DNA of 64,000 bases from Marinobacter salinisoli (GTDB taxonomy: Bacteria > Pseudomonadota > Gammaproteobacteria > Pseudomonadales > Oleiphilaceae). Below are positions 50,074 through 59,612 of this stretch, piece after piece. Numbering within the stretch: position 1 is the stretch's first letter; each line of letters opens with the position of its first letter. Both the position numbers and the translations under genes were made by a program. The DNA lies in contig NZ_CP071247.1 of assembly GCF_017301335.1 (NCBI RefSeq), positions 806,001-870,000 on the forward strand. Direction: 5' to 3'. Under the pieces are notes generated by a model. The model was not told the DNA's origin, made no database searches, and was given only the letters and a program-made list of their open reading frames with translations.

Positions 50074-50826
50074 TCAGAGCCCGTATTTGGTCTCTATGGC
50101 CTCGAACATGCCGGACTGGCGAACTTGCTCCAGTCCGTCGTTCAGCTTATCCACAATCTCGTCCGGGGTTTCCGGGTTGAGCGCCAGAAACAACTCGGTA
50201 TCGTTAAAGGAATAGACCGGAATCAGCCCCTCCACGTTCTGCTGCGAAGCAAAGTAAGGGCCGGCCAGACGATCGGCAATCCACAGGTCCACCTGGCCTA
50301 ACTCCAGGCGCTTGGGGTTCAGGTCGTCGCTGTTGATCGCCGAGACATTGAATCCTCGTGCCAGCAGGTATTCGGTCATCACGTCGTTGTGATAGCCCCC
50401 GAACACCATGCCTTCGGCATCGTCCAGGCTGTCCATCTCGAAATCGGAGCCGGCGGGGGCAAAAATGGTCCACAGATTGACGGTCAGCGGACCAACCCAT
50501 TTGAAGCGGGGTGCCCGTTCCTCGGTGTAGGTGGTGCAGAAGATACCGTGATTGCGCTTGCTCAGCGCCCGGTTATAGCCGTAGTCCCAGTTCCGCAGCT
50601 TGATCACGTAGTCGAGATCGGTTTGCTCCAGGATGGCCTTGACCATTTCGGTGCACAGGCCATCAATGTCCGCGCCGGTGTGCTCGAAGGCACGTCCCGT
50701 TGCGCTCATGTTGTAGGGCGGGAAATTCTCGGTGTACAGGTAGAGCTTGTCAGAGGCTTGCAGCTTGGGAGCAAGGATCAGACAGGCCGTGAGGGACAGC
50801 AACAAGGACGTGTAACGCACGTACAT
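50074..50826 (-). CDS. Periplasmic solute-binding protein (family 3, amino-acid-type)
   Basis: A 250-aa protein, ATG 50826 with AGGAGA upstream. It has a signal peptide (YTSLLLSLTACLILAPKLQA) and then LYLYTENFPPYNM, the opening strand of SBP_bac_3 proteins; GTDIDGLCTEMVKAIL-like and C-terminal DEIVDKLNDGLEQVRQSG segments fit. No permease or ATPase gene is adjacent, so it may be an orphan or signalling receptor rather than a transporter component. Convergent with the acyl-CoA dehydrogenase gene. Confidence 0.82.
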   Translation of the reverse strand: MYVRYTSLLLSLTACLILAPKLQASDKLYLYTENFPPYNMSATGRAFEHTGADIDGLCTEMVKAILEQTDLDYVIKLRNWDYGYNRALSKRNHGIFCTTYTEERAPRFKWVGPLTVNLWTIFAPAGSDFEMDSLDDAEGMVFGGYHNDVMTEYLLARGFNVSAINSDDLNPKRLELGQVDLWIADRLAGPYFASQQNVEGLIPVYSFNDTELFLALNPETPDEIVDKLNDGLEQVRQSGMFEAIETKYGL

Positions 50827-50951
50827 TCTCCTCTGGACAAGTGGTGGGGCGGGATTCTAGCCCAGCAGGCCACGGCAGGTCACCGAAAATCTATATTTTT
50901 TCGTAATAAAATCATGAAGAAAGAGACTATTACAGGGGTTGATTAACCGCC

Positions 50952-52322
50952 TTATTTGCCGATGCAGAAGCTGGAGAAGATCTTGCCAAGCAAGTCGTCC
51001 GGGGACAGATGCCCGGTAATTTCTCCCAGCGCGTCCTGAGCGGCGCGCAGATCCTCGGCCAGCAGCTCCCCGGCTCCGTAGCCTTCCAGTTGATTCCGAC
51101 CCTGCACCAGCAGCTCCCGGGCGCGCTCCAGCGCATCCAGATGCCGGCGACGGGCCAGAAAGCCACCTTCGGTGGTGCTGGCAAAGCCCATGCACTGTTT
51201 CAGGTGGTCGCGCAATACATCCAGGCCTTGCGCGGATTTGGCACACAGCCGGATCACTGGCGCGGCCTGGTGTGGCTCGGCACTGATTCCGACCGATTCC
51301 TGGGACAGATCCACCTTGTTGCGGATCACCGATACCGGCGCATTGGCCGGTAACTGATCGATAAAGTCCGGCCAGATTTCATGGGGTTCGGTTTCGGCGG
51401 TGGTGGTGGCGTCCACCATCAACAGGATCCGATCGGCCTGGCGGATTTCATCCCAGGCCCGTTCGATACCAATTCGCTCCACCTCATCGGGGCTATCCCG
51501 CAGGCCGGCGGTATCGATGATGTGCAAAGGCATGCCATCGATGTGGATATGTTCGCGCAGAACATCCCGGGTGGTGCCTTCAATGGCGGTGACAATGGCC
51601 GCCTCCCGGCCGGCCAGGGCATTGAGCAGGCTGGACTTGCCGGCGTTTGGCCGGCCGGCGATCACCACCTTCATGCCATCCCGCAGAATCGTACCCTGCT
51701 GGGCTTCGGCGAGAATGGTTTCGAGTCGTTCAAGCAGGCCCTGCAGATCGGCCGCGACTTTGCCATCGGCCAGGAAATCAATTTCTTCCTCGGGGAAATC
51801 AATGGCGGCTTCGACATAGATGCGCAGATGCGTGACCGCCTCCACCAGATCGTTCACCCGCTGGGAAAACACACCCTGCATCGAGCGCACCGCACAGCGG
51901 GCGGCCTGTTCGGAACTGCTTTCGATCAGATCGGCGATCGCCTCAGCCTGGGCCAGATCCAGCTTGTCGTTCAGGAAGGCGCGCTCGGAAAATTCCCCCG
52001 GGCGGGCCAGCCGCGCGCCCTGATCGCATACCTCACGCAACAGCAGGTCCAGAATCACCGTGCCGCCGTGGCCCTGCAGTTCAAACACATCCTCACCGGT
52101 GAACGAGTGCGGGTTGGGGAAAAACAGCCCGATGCCCTCATCGATCAGTTGCCCCTGGCCATCGAGAAACGGCCCGTAATGGGCATAGCGCGGCCGGGGT
52201 TCGAAGCCGAGCATACGACGGGCGATGTCGCCGGCACCCGGTCCCGAGACCCGGACGATACCCACACCGGCCTGACCCGGTGCCGTGGCGATGGCAGCAA
52301 TGGTGTCTGATGAGGATGTCAT
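50952..52322 (-). CDS. mnmE: tRNA modification GTPase MnmE (TrmE)
   Basis: A 456-aa protein of normal length. The N-terminal tetrahydrofolate-binding domain opens [20 protein letters not shown]. The inserted G domain has [22 protein letters not shown] and NKVD. The C-terminus ends with the required CIGK motif. Partner of MnmG in U34 tRNA modification. Separated from yidC by a strong hairpin. Confidence 0.97.
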   Translation of the reverse strand: MTSSSDTIAAIATAPGQAGVGIVRVSGPGAGDIARRMLGFEPRPRYAHYGPFLDGQGQLIDEGIGLFFPNPHSFTGEDVFELQGHGGTVILDLLLREVCDQGARLARPGEFSERAFLNDKLDLAQAEAIADLIESSSEQAARCAVRSMQGVFSQRVNDLVEAVTHLRIYVEAAIDFPEEEIDFLADGKVAADLQGLLERLETILAEAQQGTILRDGMKVVIAGRPNAGKSSLLNALAGREAAIVTAIEGTTRDVLREHIHIDGMPLHIIDTAGLRDSPDEVERIGIERAWDEIRQADRILLMVDATTTAETEPHEIWPDFIDQLPANAPVSVIRNKVDLSQESVGISAEPHQAAPVIRLCAKSAQGLDVLRDHLKQCMGFASTTEGGFLARRRHLDALERARELLVQGRNQLEGYGAGELLAEDLRAAQDALGEITGHLSPDDLLGKIFSSFCIGK

Positions 52323-52346
52323 GGCGATTCCTTGTGGGCCAAAACC

Positions 52347-52372
52347 AGAGAGGCTCCCGAAGGAGCCTCTCT
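52347..52372 (-). terminator. Strong stem-loop between yidC and mnmE
   Basis: An 11-bp perfect stem (AGAGAGGCTCC at 52347-52357 with GGAGCCTCTCT at 52362-52372). On the minus strand the tetraloop is TTCG, an unusually stable loop. A short GGTTTTGG follows. It lies 19 bases after the yidC stop and 25 bases before the mnmE start. Probable terminator or attenuator, also possible in the plus direction. Confidence 0.65.
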
Positions 52373-52391
52373 GTGGAGCCGGATGAACCGG

Positions 52392-54080
52392 TTACCGGTT
52401 CTTGGCCGCCGTTTGGGCTTCGATCTGACGGGTAATGTACCACTGCTGGGCAATGGACAGGATGTTATTGACCAGCCAGTACAGTACCAGACCGGCCGGG
52501 AACCACAGGAAGAACACGGTAAACACCAACGGCATCATCTTCATGATCTTGGCCTGCATGGGGTCCGGAGGCGTCGGGTTCAGATGCATCTGCAGGAACA
52601 TGCTGGCGCCCATCAGAATCGGCAGGATGAAGTACGGATCCATCTGGGACAGATCCTGAATCCACAGCATGAACGGTGCGTGGCGAAGCTGGACACTCTC
52701 AAACAGTACCCAGTACAGGGCAATGAACACCGGCATCTGCACCAGGATCGGCAGGCAGCCGCCAAGCGGGTTGATTTTTTCCCGCTTGTACAGAGCCATC
52801 ATTTCCTGAGACATACGCTGGCGGTCGTCGCCATAGAGTTCCTTCAGGCGTGTCAGTTGCGGTGCAACGGCGCGCATTTTGGCCATCGAGCGGTAGCTGG
52901 TGGCGGACAGATGGAAGAACACGGCCTTGACCAGAACGGTCAGTAGGATGATCGCCACGCCCCAGTTTCCGACCAGGCTGTGGAACCAGTCCAGGATGAT
53001 AAACAAGGGCTGGGAGATGAAAAACAGCCAGCCGAAGTCGACCGTCCGGTCCAGGTTCGGCGCCATCTCCTCGAGACGGTCAATGATCTTGGGGCCGACA
53101 TAGGCCCGGGCACCGACTTCCGCGGTTTCACCCGGCGCCACCTGGGTGGCCGGGTAGACAAAGCCCATGACATGCAAGGGGCCGCGACGGGTGGTCTGGA
53201 ACTGTGCCAGCTGGTCGCGATCGGGGACCCACGCGGTCAGGAAGTAATGCTGGAGGAACGCCATCCAGCCATTGGTGACCTGCTGGTTGACCGGAGTTTC
53301 GCCAAGATCGCTCAGGGCGATTTTTTCATAGGGATCTTCCGGCGTACTGACCACCAGACCCAGGAAGGCCTGGATACCCATGGTGTTCTGACTGGTCGGA
53401 TCGGCGGCCTGATCACGCACAATCTTGCCGGTGAAATTGGCCTGCCAGGCCTCGCTGGACTGGTTATTGATCAGGTAGCGAACGTCAACCTGGTAGCTGT
53501 CGCGTGCAAAGGTGTAGCGCTTGGTGATGGTGACACCTTGCTCCGTGGTCAGCTTGAGATCGACGGAAAGTTCATCATCGCCCTCTTCCAGAGCAAAGTT
53601 GCTGCCTGAAACCTGGTAGACCGGAGCTGAGCCGCTGGAACGGCTGTCTGGCCCCTGACGCCCAATCAGACCGCTTTCCAGCACGTAGGTCCGGAACTCC
53701 GTGCTGGTGAGAAGCTCGAGGGGTTTCGGTTTGTTCAGTGACTCGTCGTAGTTAAGCAGCGAGCTTTGAACCAGATTACCGCCAATGCGGTCAATGGAGA
53801 GTTTCAACACATCGGTTTCAACGGTCACAAAGCGCTGGTCGAGGGTGGCATCGTTGGAAACCGGCGCGTCGTTGGCACTTCCAGGAACAGAAAATTCTTC
53901 CCCGGAGCTGTCGGTTGAACCCTGCTGAGGCAGCACCATGCCGTCGGAGCCGCTGGCTGGAGCCGATTCGCTTACCTGGGCCGTGTCTACGGGCTGACGG
54001 TAATCGTCGTTCCAGGCCAGAACCATCAGGTAGCTGACAATGGCCAGTCCGGCGTACAAGACAATGCGTTGAATATCCAT
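52392..54080 (-). CDS. yidC: Membrane protein insertase YidC
   Basis: A 562-aa protein, the gammaproteobacterial length. It begins MDIQRIVLYAGLAIVSYLMV. A large periplasmic beta-supersandwich domain (about 60-340) precedes the five-helix core (WFHSLVGNWGVAIILLTVLVK; MSQEMMALYKREKINPLGGCLPILVQMPVFIALYWVLF). Inserts and folds inner-membrane proteins, including ATP synthase c subunit. Starts 3 bases after yidD ends. Confidence 0.97.
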   Translation of the reverse strand: MDIQRIVLYAGLAIVSYLMVLAWNDDYRQPVDTAQVSESAPASGSDGMVLPQQGSTDSSGEEFSVPGSANDAPVSNDATLDQRFVTVETDVLKLSIDRIGGNLVQSSLLNYDESLNKPKPLELLTSTEFRTYVLESGLIGRQGPDSRSSGSAPVYQVSGSNFALEEGDDELSVDLKLTTEQGVTITKRYTFARDSYQVDVRYLINNQSSEAWQANFTGKIVRDQAADPTSQNTMGIQAFLGLVVSTPEDPYEKIALSDLGETPVNQQVTNGWMAFLQHYFLTAWVPDRDQLAQFQTTRRGPLHVMGFVYPATQVAPGETAEVGARAYVGPKIIDRLEEMAPNLDRTVDFGWLFFISQPLFIILDWFHSLVGNWGVAIILLTVLVKAVFFHLSATSYRSMAKMRAVAPQLTRLKELYGDDRQRMSQEMMALYKREKINPLGGCLPILVQMPVFIALYWVLFESVQLRHAPFMLWIQDLSQMDPYFILPILMGASMFLQMHLNPTPPDPMQAKIMKMMPLVFTVFFLWFPAGLVLYWLVNNILSIAQQWYITRQIEAQTAAKNR

Positions 54081-54083
54081 AAA

Positions 54084-54374
54084 TTAACGTCTGGTTCGGG
54101 TAGTGGTTGAAAGTTGATCTACCTGATGCGGATCGGGTATTTCACTGGATGAATCTGGATTCGTTCCTGGCACCGGATCGTAACCGCCTGCGGCCCAGGG
54201 ATGACACCTGAGCAAACGTTTTCCAGCCAATACCAGACCTTTCACAGGGCCATGATGGGTTATGGCATCAACGGCGTATTGTGAACAGGTTGGGTAATGG
54301 CGGCAATGGCTGGCCATCATGGGGCTGATGGCGTACTGATAGAAGCGAATGGGCAACAGCAGAAGTTTGCGCAT
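54084..54374 (-). CDS. yidD: Membrane protein insertion efficiency factor YidD
   Basis: A 96-aa protein with the family signatures PIRFYQYAISPMMASHCRHY, PTCSQYAVDAI and LRCHPWAAGGYDPVP. Its start overlaps the last base of rnpA. Aids YidC-dependent insertion. Typical position between rnpA and yidC. Confidence 0.95.
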   Translation of the reverse strand: MRKLLLLPIRFYQYAISPMMASHCRHYPTCSQYAVDAITHHGPVKGLVLAGKRLLRCHPWAAGGYDPVPGTNPDSSSEIPDPHQVDQLSTTTRTRR

Positions 54375-54781
54375 TAACCCGATCCCCTATCTGAGAGTTC
54401 GGCAGGTGATGTGCTGGCGGCCTGAATGGGACCGTATTTCTTGGTAAGTCGACGCCAGAGTTCAGCCAGAGCCTTGTTCACCGCCTGATTATTCAGGTCT
54501 TTCAAGCCTTGTCGGCCGAGGACCACGATATCGAGAGCCGGTAACTGCTGCTGGTGGCGAAAACTTTCCCTGACCTGACGCTTGATCCGGTTTCTCTGGA
54601 CAGCGAGTTTCAGATTCTTTTTCGAGAAGATCAAGCCGATCCTGGCGTGACCGAGTTGGTTCGGTGTCGCCAGGATCAGAAAATTCCGGTGCGGAACCTT
54701 GATCTGCACGTCATTGAAGACTTTGCCGTAATCAGCTGGTCTCAGAAGACGGTGTGATTTCGGGAAACTCAAAGCCTTCAT
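54374..54781 (-). CDS. rnpA: Ribonuclease P protein component
   Basis: A 135-aa basic protein. RLLRPADYGKVF, RIGLIFSKKNLKLAVQRNRI and KRQVRESFR (the RNR motif) identify it. Binds the RNase P RNA that matures tRNA 5' ends. Eleven bases after rpmH. Confidence 0.95.
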   Translation of the reverse strand: MKALSFPKSHRLLRPADYGKVFNDVQIKVPHRNFLILATPNQLGHARIGLIFSKKNLKLAVQRNRIKRQVRESFRHQQQLPALDIVVLGRQGLKDLNNQAVNKALAELWRRLTKKYGPIQAASTSPAELSDRGSG

Positions 54782-54792
54782 GAGGCGCTGGG

Positions 54793-54927
54793 TTACGCAG
54801 ACAGGCGTGCGCGACCTTTGGCACGGCGACGGGCAATTACCTTGCGGCCGTTGGCAGTGGCCATGCGGGCGCGGAAGCCGTGTACGCGCTTACGCTTCAG
54901 GACGCTCGGTTGAAACGTTCTTTTCAT
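54793..54927 (-). CDS. rpmH: Ribosomal protein L34
   Basis: A 44-aa basic protein [20 protein letters not shown]...RARLSA, the exact family form. The frame is open to 55029 upstream, but the family start is ATG 54927. First gene leftward from oriC. Confidence 0.98.
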   Translation of the reverse strand: MKRTFQPSVLKRKRVHGFRARMATANGRKVIARRRAKGRARLSA

Positions 54928-55588
54928 GGTGATGATCTCACAGTTCGTCAGTTGGGAGTTCCAAACTGGCTGGAAAATGTACAGCCAAAACAGGAGCGGC
55001 ATTCTATGCAAATAACGGGGGGAATTCAATGCTTGGTACGCGTTGTCAGGTTAAGTGGAAATGCGCATAAGGTCCGGAATCGGGAAGTTGGCTCTGAACT
55101 AATTAAAGTAAAAAGGTCTTTTAGAAATTCTTTTAAAAGATATTTATTACTGTTATTAGGCCCTGACATTTCTGTTGATAAGGCAGTTAAAAATAACAAA
55201 AACAATGGCTTGAAGTGATGATAAAGGCTTTGAAAAGGGCCCATAAGCTCTGTGGACAGGGACCAATCAAAATGTGGATAACCCGCCTTTTGCCAAACCG
55301 GTAAAGTTATCCCACTGGTTGTCCCTGCATCCGTCACAAGCTTGAACCCAGGCTATACACACAGGGGTGTGGGTAACTTTCCGAAAAGAAATTTTCTGTA
55401 CACAAGGCTGTAGGTAAGTCTTTAAGCAAATGAAAAATAGTGAAAAAACTTTCCACAGGGTGTTCATGAAGTTGGCGCAAGCCTTTTACTGAGAGGGGTG
55501 GCAGGGTAAAATCGGCAGCTCGCTTGTTGGATTGCGGATAGCCGCCTTTCCGGTGTGCGTCCGATCTTGAATCTGGGAGCTGGCCGTC
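54928..55588. other. Chromosomal replication origin oriC (rpmH-dnaA intergenic region)
   Basis: A 661-bp gap with no convincing gene. It holds a strongly A+T-rich stretch (about 55099-55207), a likely DNA-unwinding element. To its right are DnaA boxes: a perfect TGTGGATAA at 55273-55281, one-mismatch CTATACACA at 55353-55361 and TGTGGGTAA at 55368-55376, and weaker candidates near 55250, 55307 and 55449. Genes are transcribed away from it on both sides. rpmH-dnaA is the known oriC position in pseudomonads, which supports the call. Confidence 0.88.
55485..55512 (+). promoter_or_regulatory. Candidate dnaA promoter
   Basis: TTTACT (55485-55490), 16-base spacer, TAAAAT (55507-55512), 76 bases before the dnaA start. 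A weak DnaA-box-like ctttccaca lies just upstream (55449), which could allow autoregulation. Confidence 0.4.
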
Positions 55589-57037
55589 GTGCCGAACAGT
55601 ATGTGGCATCAATGTCTTGAAGTTCTCCGGGATGAATTCCCGGCACAGCAATTCAATACCTGGCTGCGTCCGCTGCAATCAGATCAGCGCGACGGGCAGT
55701 TGATGCTGTTTGCACCCAACCGGTTTGTCATGGACTGGGTGAACGAAAAATACCTGCGCCGTATAGAGGAGGTCCTCAAGGATCTCGGCGGTGGACAGGC
55801 CCCGAGAGTGACGCTCAAGGTGGGCTCGGCGCCAAAGGCAAGCGATCCGGTGGCCCGTTCGCAAAGTCCTGAACCGGACAACAAGAGGGTGGCCGAGGAA
55901 AGTGGTGGCCGCCTGAGCGAGGAAGAAAAGGGTGTGGCAGCGACGGTGGCGACACCGCGGGCGGCCAAGGTCGAGACCGAGCGACGTCCGGTTCAGGTCG
56001 AGGGCGACATCAAGCACCAGAGTTTTCTGAACGAGGGCTTCACCTTCGATACTTTTGTCGAGGGTAAATCCAACCAGCTGGCTCGGGCGGCGTCCATGCA
56101 GGTGGCGGAGAACCCCGGCGGCGCTTACAACCCGCTGTTCCTTTATGGGGGTGTGGGGCTGGGTAAAACCCACCTCATGCACGCCATTGGCAACGAGATC
56201 GTGCGCAAGAATCCGCGGGCCAAAGTCGCTTACCTGCGTTCAGAACGATTCGTCGCCGACATGGTCAAGGCGCTTCAGCTCAACGCCATCAATGAATTCA
56301 AGCGCTATTATCGCTCGGTCGATGCGTTATTGATTGACGATATCCAGTTCTTTGCCCGCAAGGAACGGTCCCAGGAGGAGTTTTTCCACACCTTCAATGC
56401 GTTGCTTGAAGGGGGGCAGCAGGTGATTGTGACCTGCGACCGGTTCCCGAAGGAAATCGTCGACATGGAAGAGCGTTTGAAGTCCCGGTTTGGCTGGGGC
56501 TTGACGGTGATGGTCGAGCCGCCGGAGCTGGAAACGCGGGTCGCCATCTTGATGAAAAAGGCCGAGCAGGCCAATGTGAAGCTTTCCAGCGAGGCGGCGT
56601 TCTTCATTGCCCAGAAGATCCGCTCAAACGTTCGGGAGCTAGAAGGCGCGCTGCGTTTGGTGATAGCGAATGCTCACTTCACAGGCTCCGAGATCACGCC
56701 TCCGTTTATCCGGGAAAGCCTCAAGGATCTGCTGGCGCTGCATGAAAAGCAGGTCAGTATTGACAACATTCAGCGCACGGTGGCCGAGTATTACAAGATC
56801 AAGGTGGCTGATTTGTTGTCCAAACGCCGGACCCGGACCGTGACCCGCCCCCGGCAGGTGGCGATGGCGCTGGCGAAAGAATTGACCAACCACAGCCTGC
56901 CGGAAATTGGCGATGCGTTCGGCGGCCGGGATCACACCACGGTGCTGCACGCCTGCAAGAAGATTGTGGAATTGCAGGAAACCGATCCGGGCATCCGTGA
57001 GGACTACCAGAATTTTATGCGATTGCTGACCACCTGA
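55589..57037 (+). CDS. dnaA: Chromosomal replication initiator protein DnaA
   Basis: A 482-aa protein starting at GTG 55589 with GGGAG ten bases upstream. Domain [22 protein letters not shown] variable linker runs to about residue 145. The AAA+ domain III has Walker [17 protein letters not shown] and Walker [13 protein letters not shown]. Domain IV ends with the DNA-binding signature [15 protein letters not shown]. Binds DnaA boxes and opens oriC. Confidence 0.98.
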   Translation: MPNSMWHQCLEVLRDEFPAQQFNTWLRPLQSDQRDGQLMLFAPNRFVMDWVNEKYLRRIEEVLKDLGGGQAPRVTLKVGSAPKASDPVARSQSPEPDNKRVAEESGGRLSEEEKGVAATVATPRAAKVETERRPVQVEGDIKHQSFLNEGFTFDTFVEGKSNQLARAASMQVAENPGGAYNPLFLYGGVGLGKTHLMHAIGNEIVRKNPRAKVAYLRSERFVADMVKALQLNAINEFKRYYRSVDALLIDDIQFFARKERSQEEFFHTFNALLEGGQQVIVTCDRFPKEIVDMEERLKSRFGWGLTVMVEPPELETRVAILMKKAEQANVKLSSEAAFFIAQKIRSNVRELEGALRLVIANAHFTGSEITPPFIRESLKDLLALHEKQVSIDNIQRTVAEYYKIKVADLLSKRRTRTVTRPRQVAMALAKELTNHSLPEIGDAFGGRDHTTVLHACKKIVELQETDPGIREDYQNFMRLLTT

Positions 57038-57101
57038 TGCCGGAAGGCCGGGTGACCGAAACCAACCTTCTTTCTTTAAACCGACAAAAAAGCTGAGTGC
57101 C

Positions 57102-58205
57102 ATGAAACTGACGATCAGCCGTGAATCCCTCCTGACGCCCCTGCAGAGCATTGCCGGGGTTGTGGAAAAGAAACAGACCATGCCGGTGCTGTCCAACGTT
57201 CTGCTGGAAGCGGAAGACAATACCCTCACTCTGACCGGGACCAACATGGAGGTGGAACTGATCGGGCGGGTAACGCCGGTGCACGTGGATCAGCCGGGTC
57301 GTATTACCGTTCCGGCGCGTAAGCTGGCCGATATCTGTCGTGCGTTGAGCGAAGAGACGCCGATTGAACTGGCGTTGGAAGGGGATCGTTTGCACGTTCG
57401 GTGTGGTCGCAGCCATTTCACCCTGTCGACGCTGCCGGCGGAACACTTTCCGAACGTGGAAGACGAAGCGGAGAGTTTCCGGCTCGAACTGCCCCAGAAG
57501 GAATTGGGCCGGATGCTGGATGCCACCGCGTTCGCCATGGCGCAGCAGGATGTTCGCTACTACCTGAACGGCTTGTTGTTGGAAGTCGATCAGGGCCATG
57601 TGCGCACGGTGGCGACCGATGGCCACCGCCTGGCGATGGCGCATCAGGAACTGGCGACGGGTTGCCCAGAGCTGCGTCAGGTCATCGTGCCGCGTAAGGG
57701 GGTTCTGGAACTGGCCCGTTTGCTGGACGATGTGGAAACGCCGGTCACTCTGGTCATCGGGGAAAACCACCTGCGGGCAACCGTGGGCGCCTACACCTTT
57801 ACCTCCAAGCTGATTGAAGGCAAGTTCCCGGATTACAACCGGGTGATTCCGCGTGGTGGGGACAAGATTGTGATGGCGGACCGGGCGGCGCTGAAGAACA
57901 TGCTGCAGCGAGCCGGCATCCTGTCGCATGAAAACATTCGCGGCGTCCGGCTGAACCTGTCGTCGGACCAGTTGCAGGTGTTTGCCAACAACCCGGATCA
58001 GGAACAGGCGGAAGATGCGCTGGCCGTGGAATACCAGGGCGAATCGCTGCAAATCGGGTTCAATGTCGGTTATCTGGTGGACGTAATGAACGCGCTGGAC
58101 GAAGAGCAGGTGAAGATCATCCTGTCGAATCCGAACAGCAGCGCACTGATTGAATCGCAGACAGACAACCGCTGTCTGTATGTTGTCATGCCGATGAGGC
58201 TCTAG
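57102..58205 (+). CDS. dnaN: DNA polymerase III beta sliding clamp
   Basis: A 367-aa protein of normal length, MKLTISRESLLTPLQSIAGV to the C-terminal YVVMPMRL that lines the protein-binding pocket. Forms the dimeric clamp tethering polymerase to DNA. Lies 64 bases after dnaA; the next gene, unusually, is not recF. Confidence 0.98.
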   Translation: MKLTISRESLLTPLQSIAGVVEKKQTMPVLSNVLLEAEDNTLTLTGTNMEVELIGRVTPVHVDQPGRITVPARKLADICRALSEETPIELALEGDRLHVRCGRSHFTLSTLPAEHFPNVEDEAESFRLELPQKELGRMLDATAFAMAQQDVRYYLNGLLLEVDQGHVRTVATDGHRLAMAHQELATGCPELRQVIVPRKGVLELARLLDDVETPVTLVIGENHLRATVGAYTFTSKLIEGKFPDYNRVIPRGGDKIVMADRAALKNMLQRAGILSHENIRGVRLNLSSDQLQVFANNPDQEQAEDALAVEYQGESLQIGFNVGYLVDVMNALDEEQVKIILSNPNSSALIESQTDNRCLYVVMPMRL

Positions 58206-58219
58206 GAGGACGTTAGTTG

Positions 58220-59491
58220 ATGGGCACCGTAACGAATGGAATCAAGGGCGCGCTGCGGATAGGTCAGACCCTGTCCGTGCTGGGACGCACGGGTGTCAAC
58301 TGGGTGCGGGGCGAACGCCCCCCGACCCCGAGGCTGGTTCGGCAAACGTTCGAAAATCTGGGGGCGACCTACATCAAGCTCGGGCAGTTTATTGCCAGCT
58401 CGCCCACGTTCTTTCCCAAGGAATACGTTGAGGAGTTTCAGTACTGTCTCGACAAGACCCCCAACCTGCCGTTCAGTGTGATCAAAAAAATCATCCGCGA
58501 TGAACTCGGCCGCCCGCTGGATCAGGTGTATGCCCACATCGATCCGGTCGCGCTGGCCTCGGCGTCCATCGCGCAAGTTCATGCGGCACGGTTGGTGACC
58601 GGTGAGGATGTGGTGATCAAGGTTCAGAAGCCGGGTGTGGAAAACATTCTGCTGACCGACCTGAACTTCCTCTATGCCTCGGCGAAGATTCTGGAAACAG
58701 TGGCGCCGAAACTGTCCTGGACGTCGCTGTCCGGCATCGTTGGTGAAATCCAGCGTACGATGATGGAAGAATGTGATTTCATCAAGGAAGCGAACAACCT
58801 GAAAGTGTTCCGGAACTTCCTGCACGACACCCACAACGAAGACGCCACGGTGCCGTTGGTGTATGAAGCGTGCAGCACTCGCCGTATTCTGACCATGGAG
58901 CGCTTCCACGGTGTGCCGCTGACCGACCTGGAAAGCATTCGCGGCTATGCCCGCGATCCCGAACGCACCCTGATAACCGCAATGAACACCTGGTTTGCCA
59001 GCCTCACTCAGTGCGAGTTTTTCCACGCCGATGTGCATGCCGGGAATCTGATGGTGCTGAAGGATGGCCGGGTCGGGTTTATTGATTTCGGAATCGTGGG
59101 TCGGATCAAGCCGGATACCTGGCAGGCGGTGAGTGATTTTATTTCCGCCGTGATGGTTGGAAACTTCGAGGGCATGGCCGATGCCATGATCCGGATTGGT
59201 GTCACGCACGAAACCGTCCAGGTGAATGAGCTCGCGGCAGATTTGCGTCGACTGTACCAACAAATGGACAAGATGGTTCCTGATCAGGTGCCGTATGAAA
59301 TGGAGCAGGCGGAAGATGACGTGAATCATATCCTGATGGATATGGTAAAAATTGGCGAAAGTCACGGTCTGCATTTCCCGCGTGAGTTTGCGCTATTGCT
59401 GAAGCAGTTTCTGTATTTTGACCGCTATGTGCACATCCTTGCGCCGGAAATGGACGGGTTTATGGACGAGCGCTTGAATATGTTGCACTGA
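58220..59491 (+). CDS. ABC1/UbiB (AarF)-family atypical kinase
   Basis: A 423-aa protein from ATG 58220, with AGGAGG at 58204-58209, overlapping the dnaN end; an in-frame TTG directly precedes the ATG. All hallmarks of the family are present: the KxGQ motif (YIKLGQFIASSP), the alanine-rich nucleotide loop (ALASASIAQVHAA), VIKVQKPG, and HADVHAGNL with IDFGIVGRI. Family members support ubiquinone biosynthesis or lipid/isoprenoid handling. This one has no clear C-terminal membrane helices, so it is not simply UbiB. It is close enough to dnaN to be co-transcribed and is followed by a strong terminator. Confidence 0.9.
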   Translation: MGTVTNGIKGALRIGQTLSVLGRTGVNWVRGERPPTPRLVRQTFENLGATYIKLGQFIASSPTFFPKEYVEEFQYCLDKTPNLPFSVIKKIIRDELGRPLDQVYAHIDPVALASASIAQVHAARLVTGEDVVIKVQKPGVENILLTDLNFLYASAKILETVAPKLSWTSLSGIVGEIQRTMMEECDFIKEANNLKVFRNFLHDTHNEDATVPLVYEACSTRRILTMERFHGVPLTDLESIRGYARDPERTLITAMNTWFASLTQCEFFHADVHAGNLMVLKDGRVGFIDFGIVGRIKPDTWQAVSDFISAVMVGNFEGMADAMIRIGVTHETVQVNELAADLRRLYQQMDKMVPDQVPYEMEQAEDDVNHILMDMVKIGESHGLHFPREFALLLKQFLYFDRYVHILAPEMDGFMDERLNMLH

Positions 59492-59527
59492 GGCAGTCGC
59501 CTTCAACAGTTGGCTTTTGTACACTAG

Positions 59528-59562
59528 GGCAGCGTCACCGGTTTCGGGACGCTGCCTTTTTT
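59528..59562 (+). terminator. Rho-independent terminator after the ABC1-kinase gene
   Basis: GGCAGCGTC (59528-59536) pairs perfectly with GACGCTGCC (59548-59556), followed by six T. It would end the dnaA-dnaN-kinase transcript and leave recF to its own promoter. Confidence 0.88.
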
Positions 59563-59612
59563 ATGGGCTGTGCCCCACCCCTCCGGGCGGTCTTGTCTGA
59601 GTTCCCCTTTTT

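Larger units (their letters stand above)
40228..50155. other. Cluster of eleven perfect DnaA boxes (TTATCCACA)
   Basis: Exact TTATCCACA on the plus strand starts at 40228, 40338, 41932, 42303, 42651, 43025, 43788 and 50147. The reverse form TGTGGATAA starts at 45575, 47991 and 49372. The only other exact copies I found in the window are 25025 (in a hairpin after glmS) and 55273 (in oriC). A given 9-mer counted on both strands is expected about once per 131 kb in random equal-base sequence. Within genes the boxes fall in different frames (encoding for example LIH, FIH, VIH, LST, VDN, VDK), so no shared protein motif explains them. Confidence 0.75.

Noticed and set aside
55026..55337. Small frame of 103 codons on the minus strand in the rpmH-dnaA gap
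   Set aside because: It crosses the A+T-rich unwinding region and a DnaA box, has no ribosome site and no protein-like composition.
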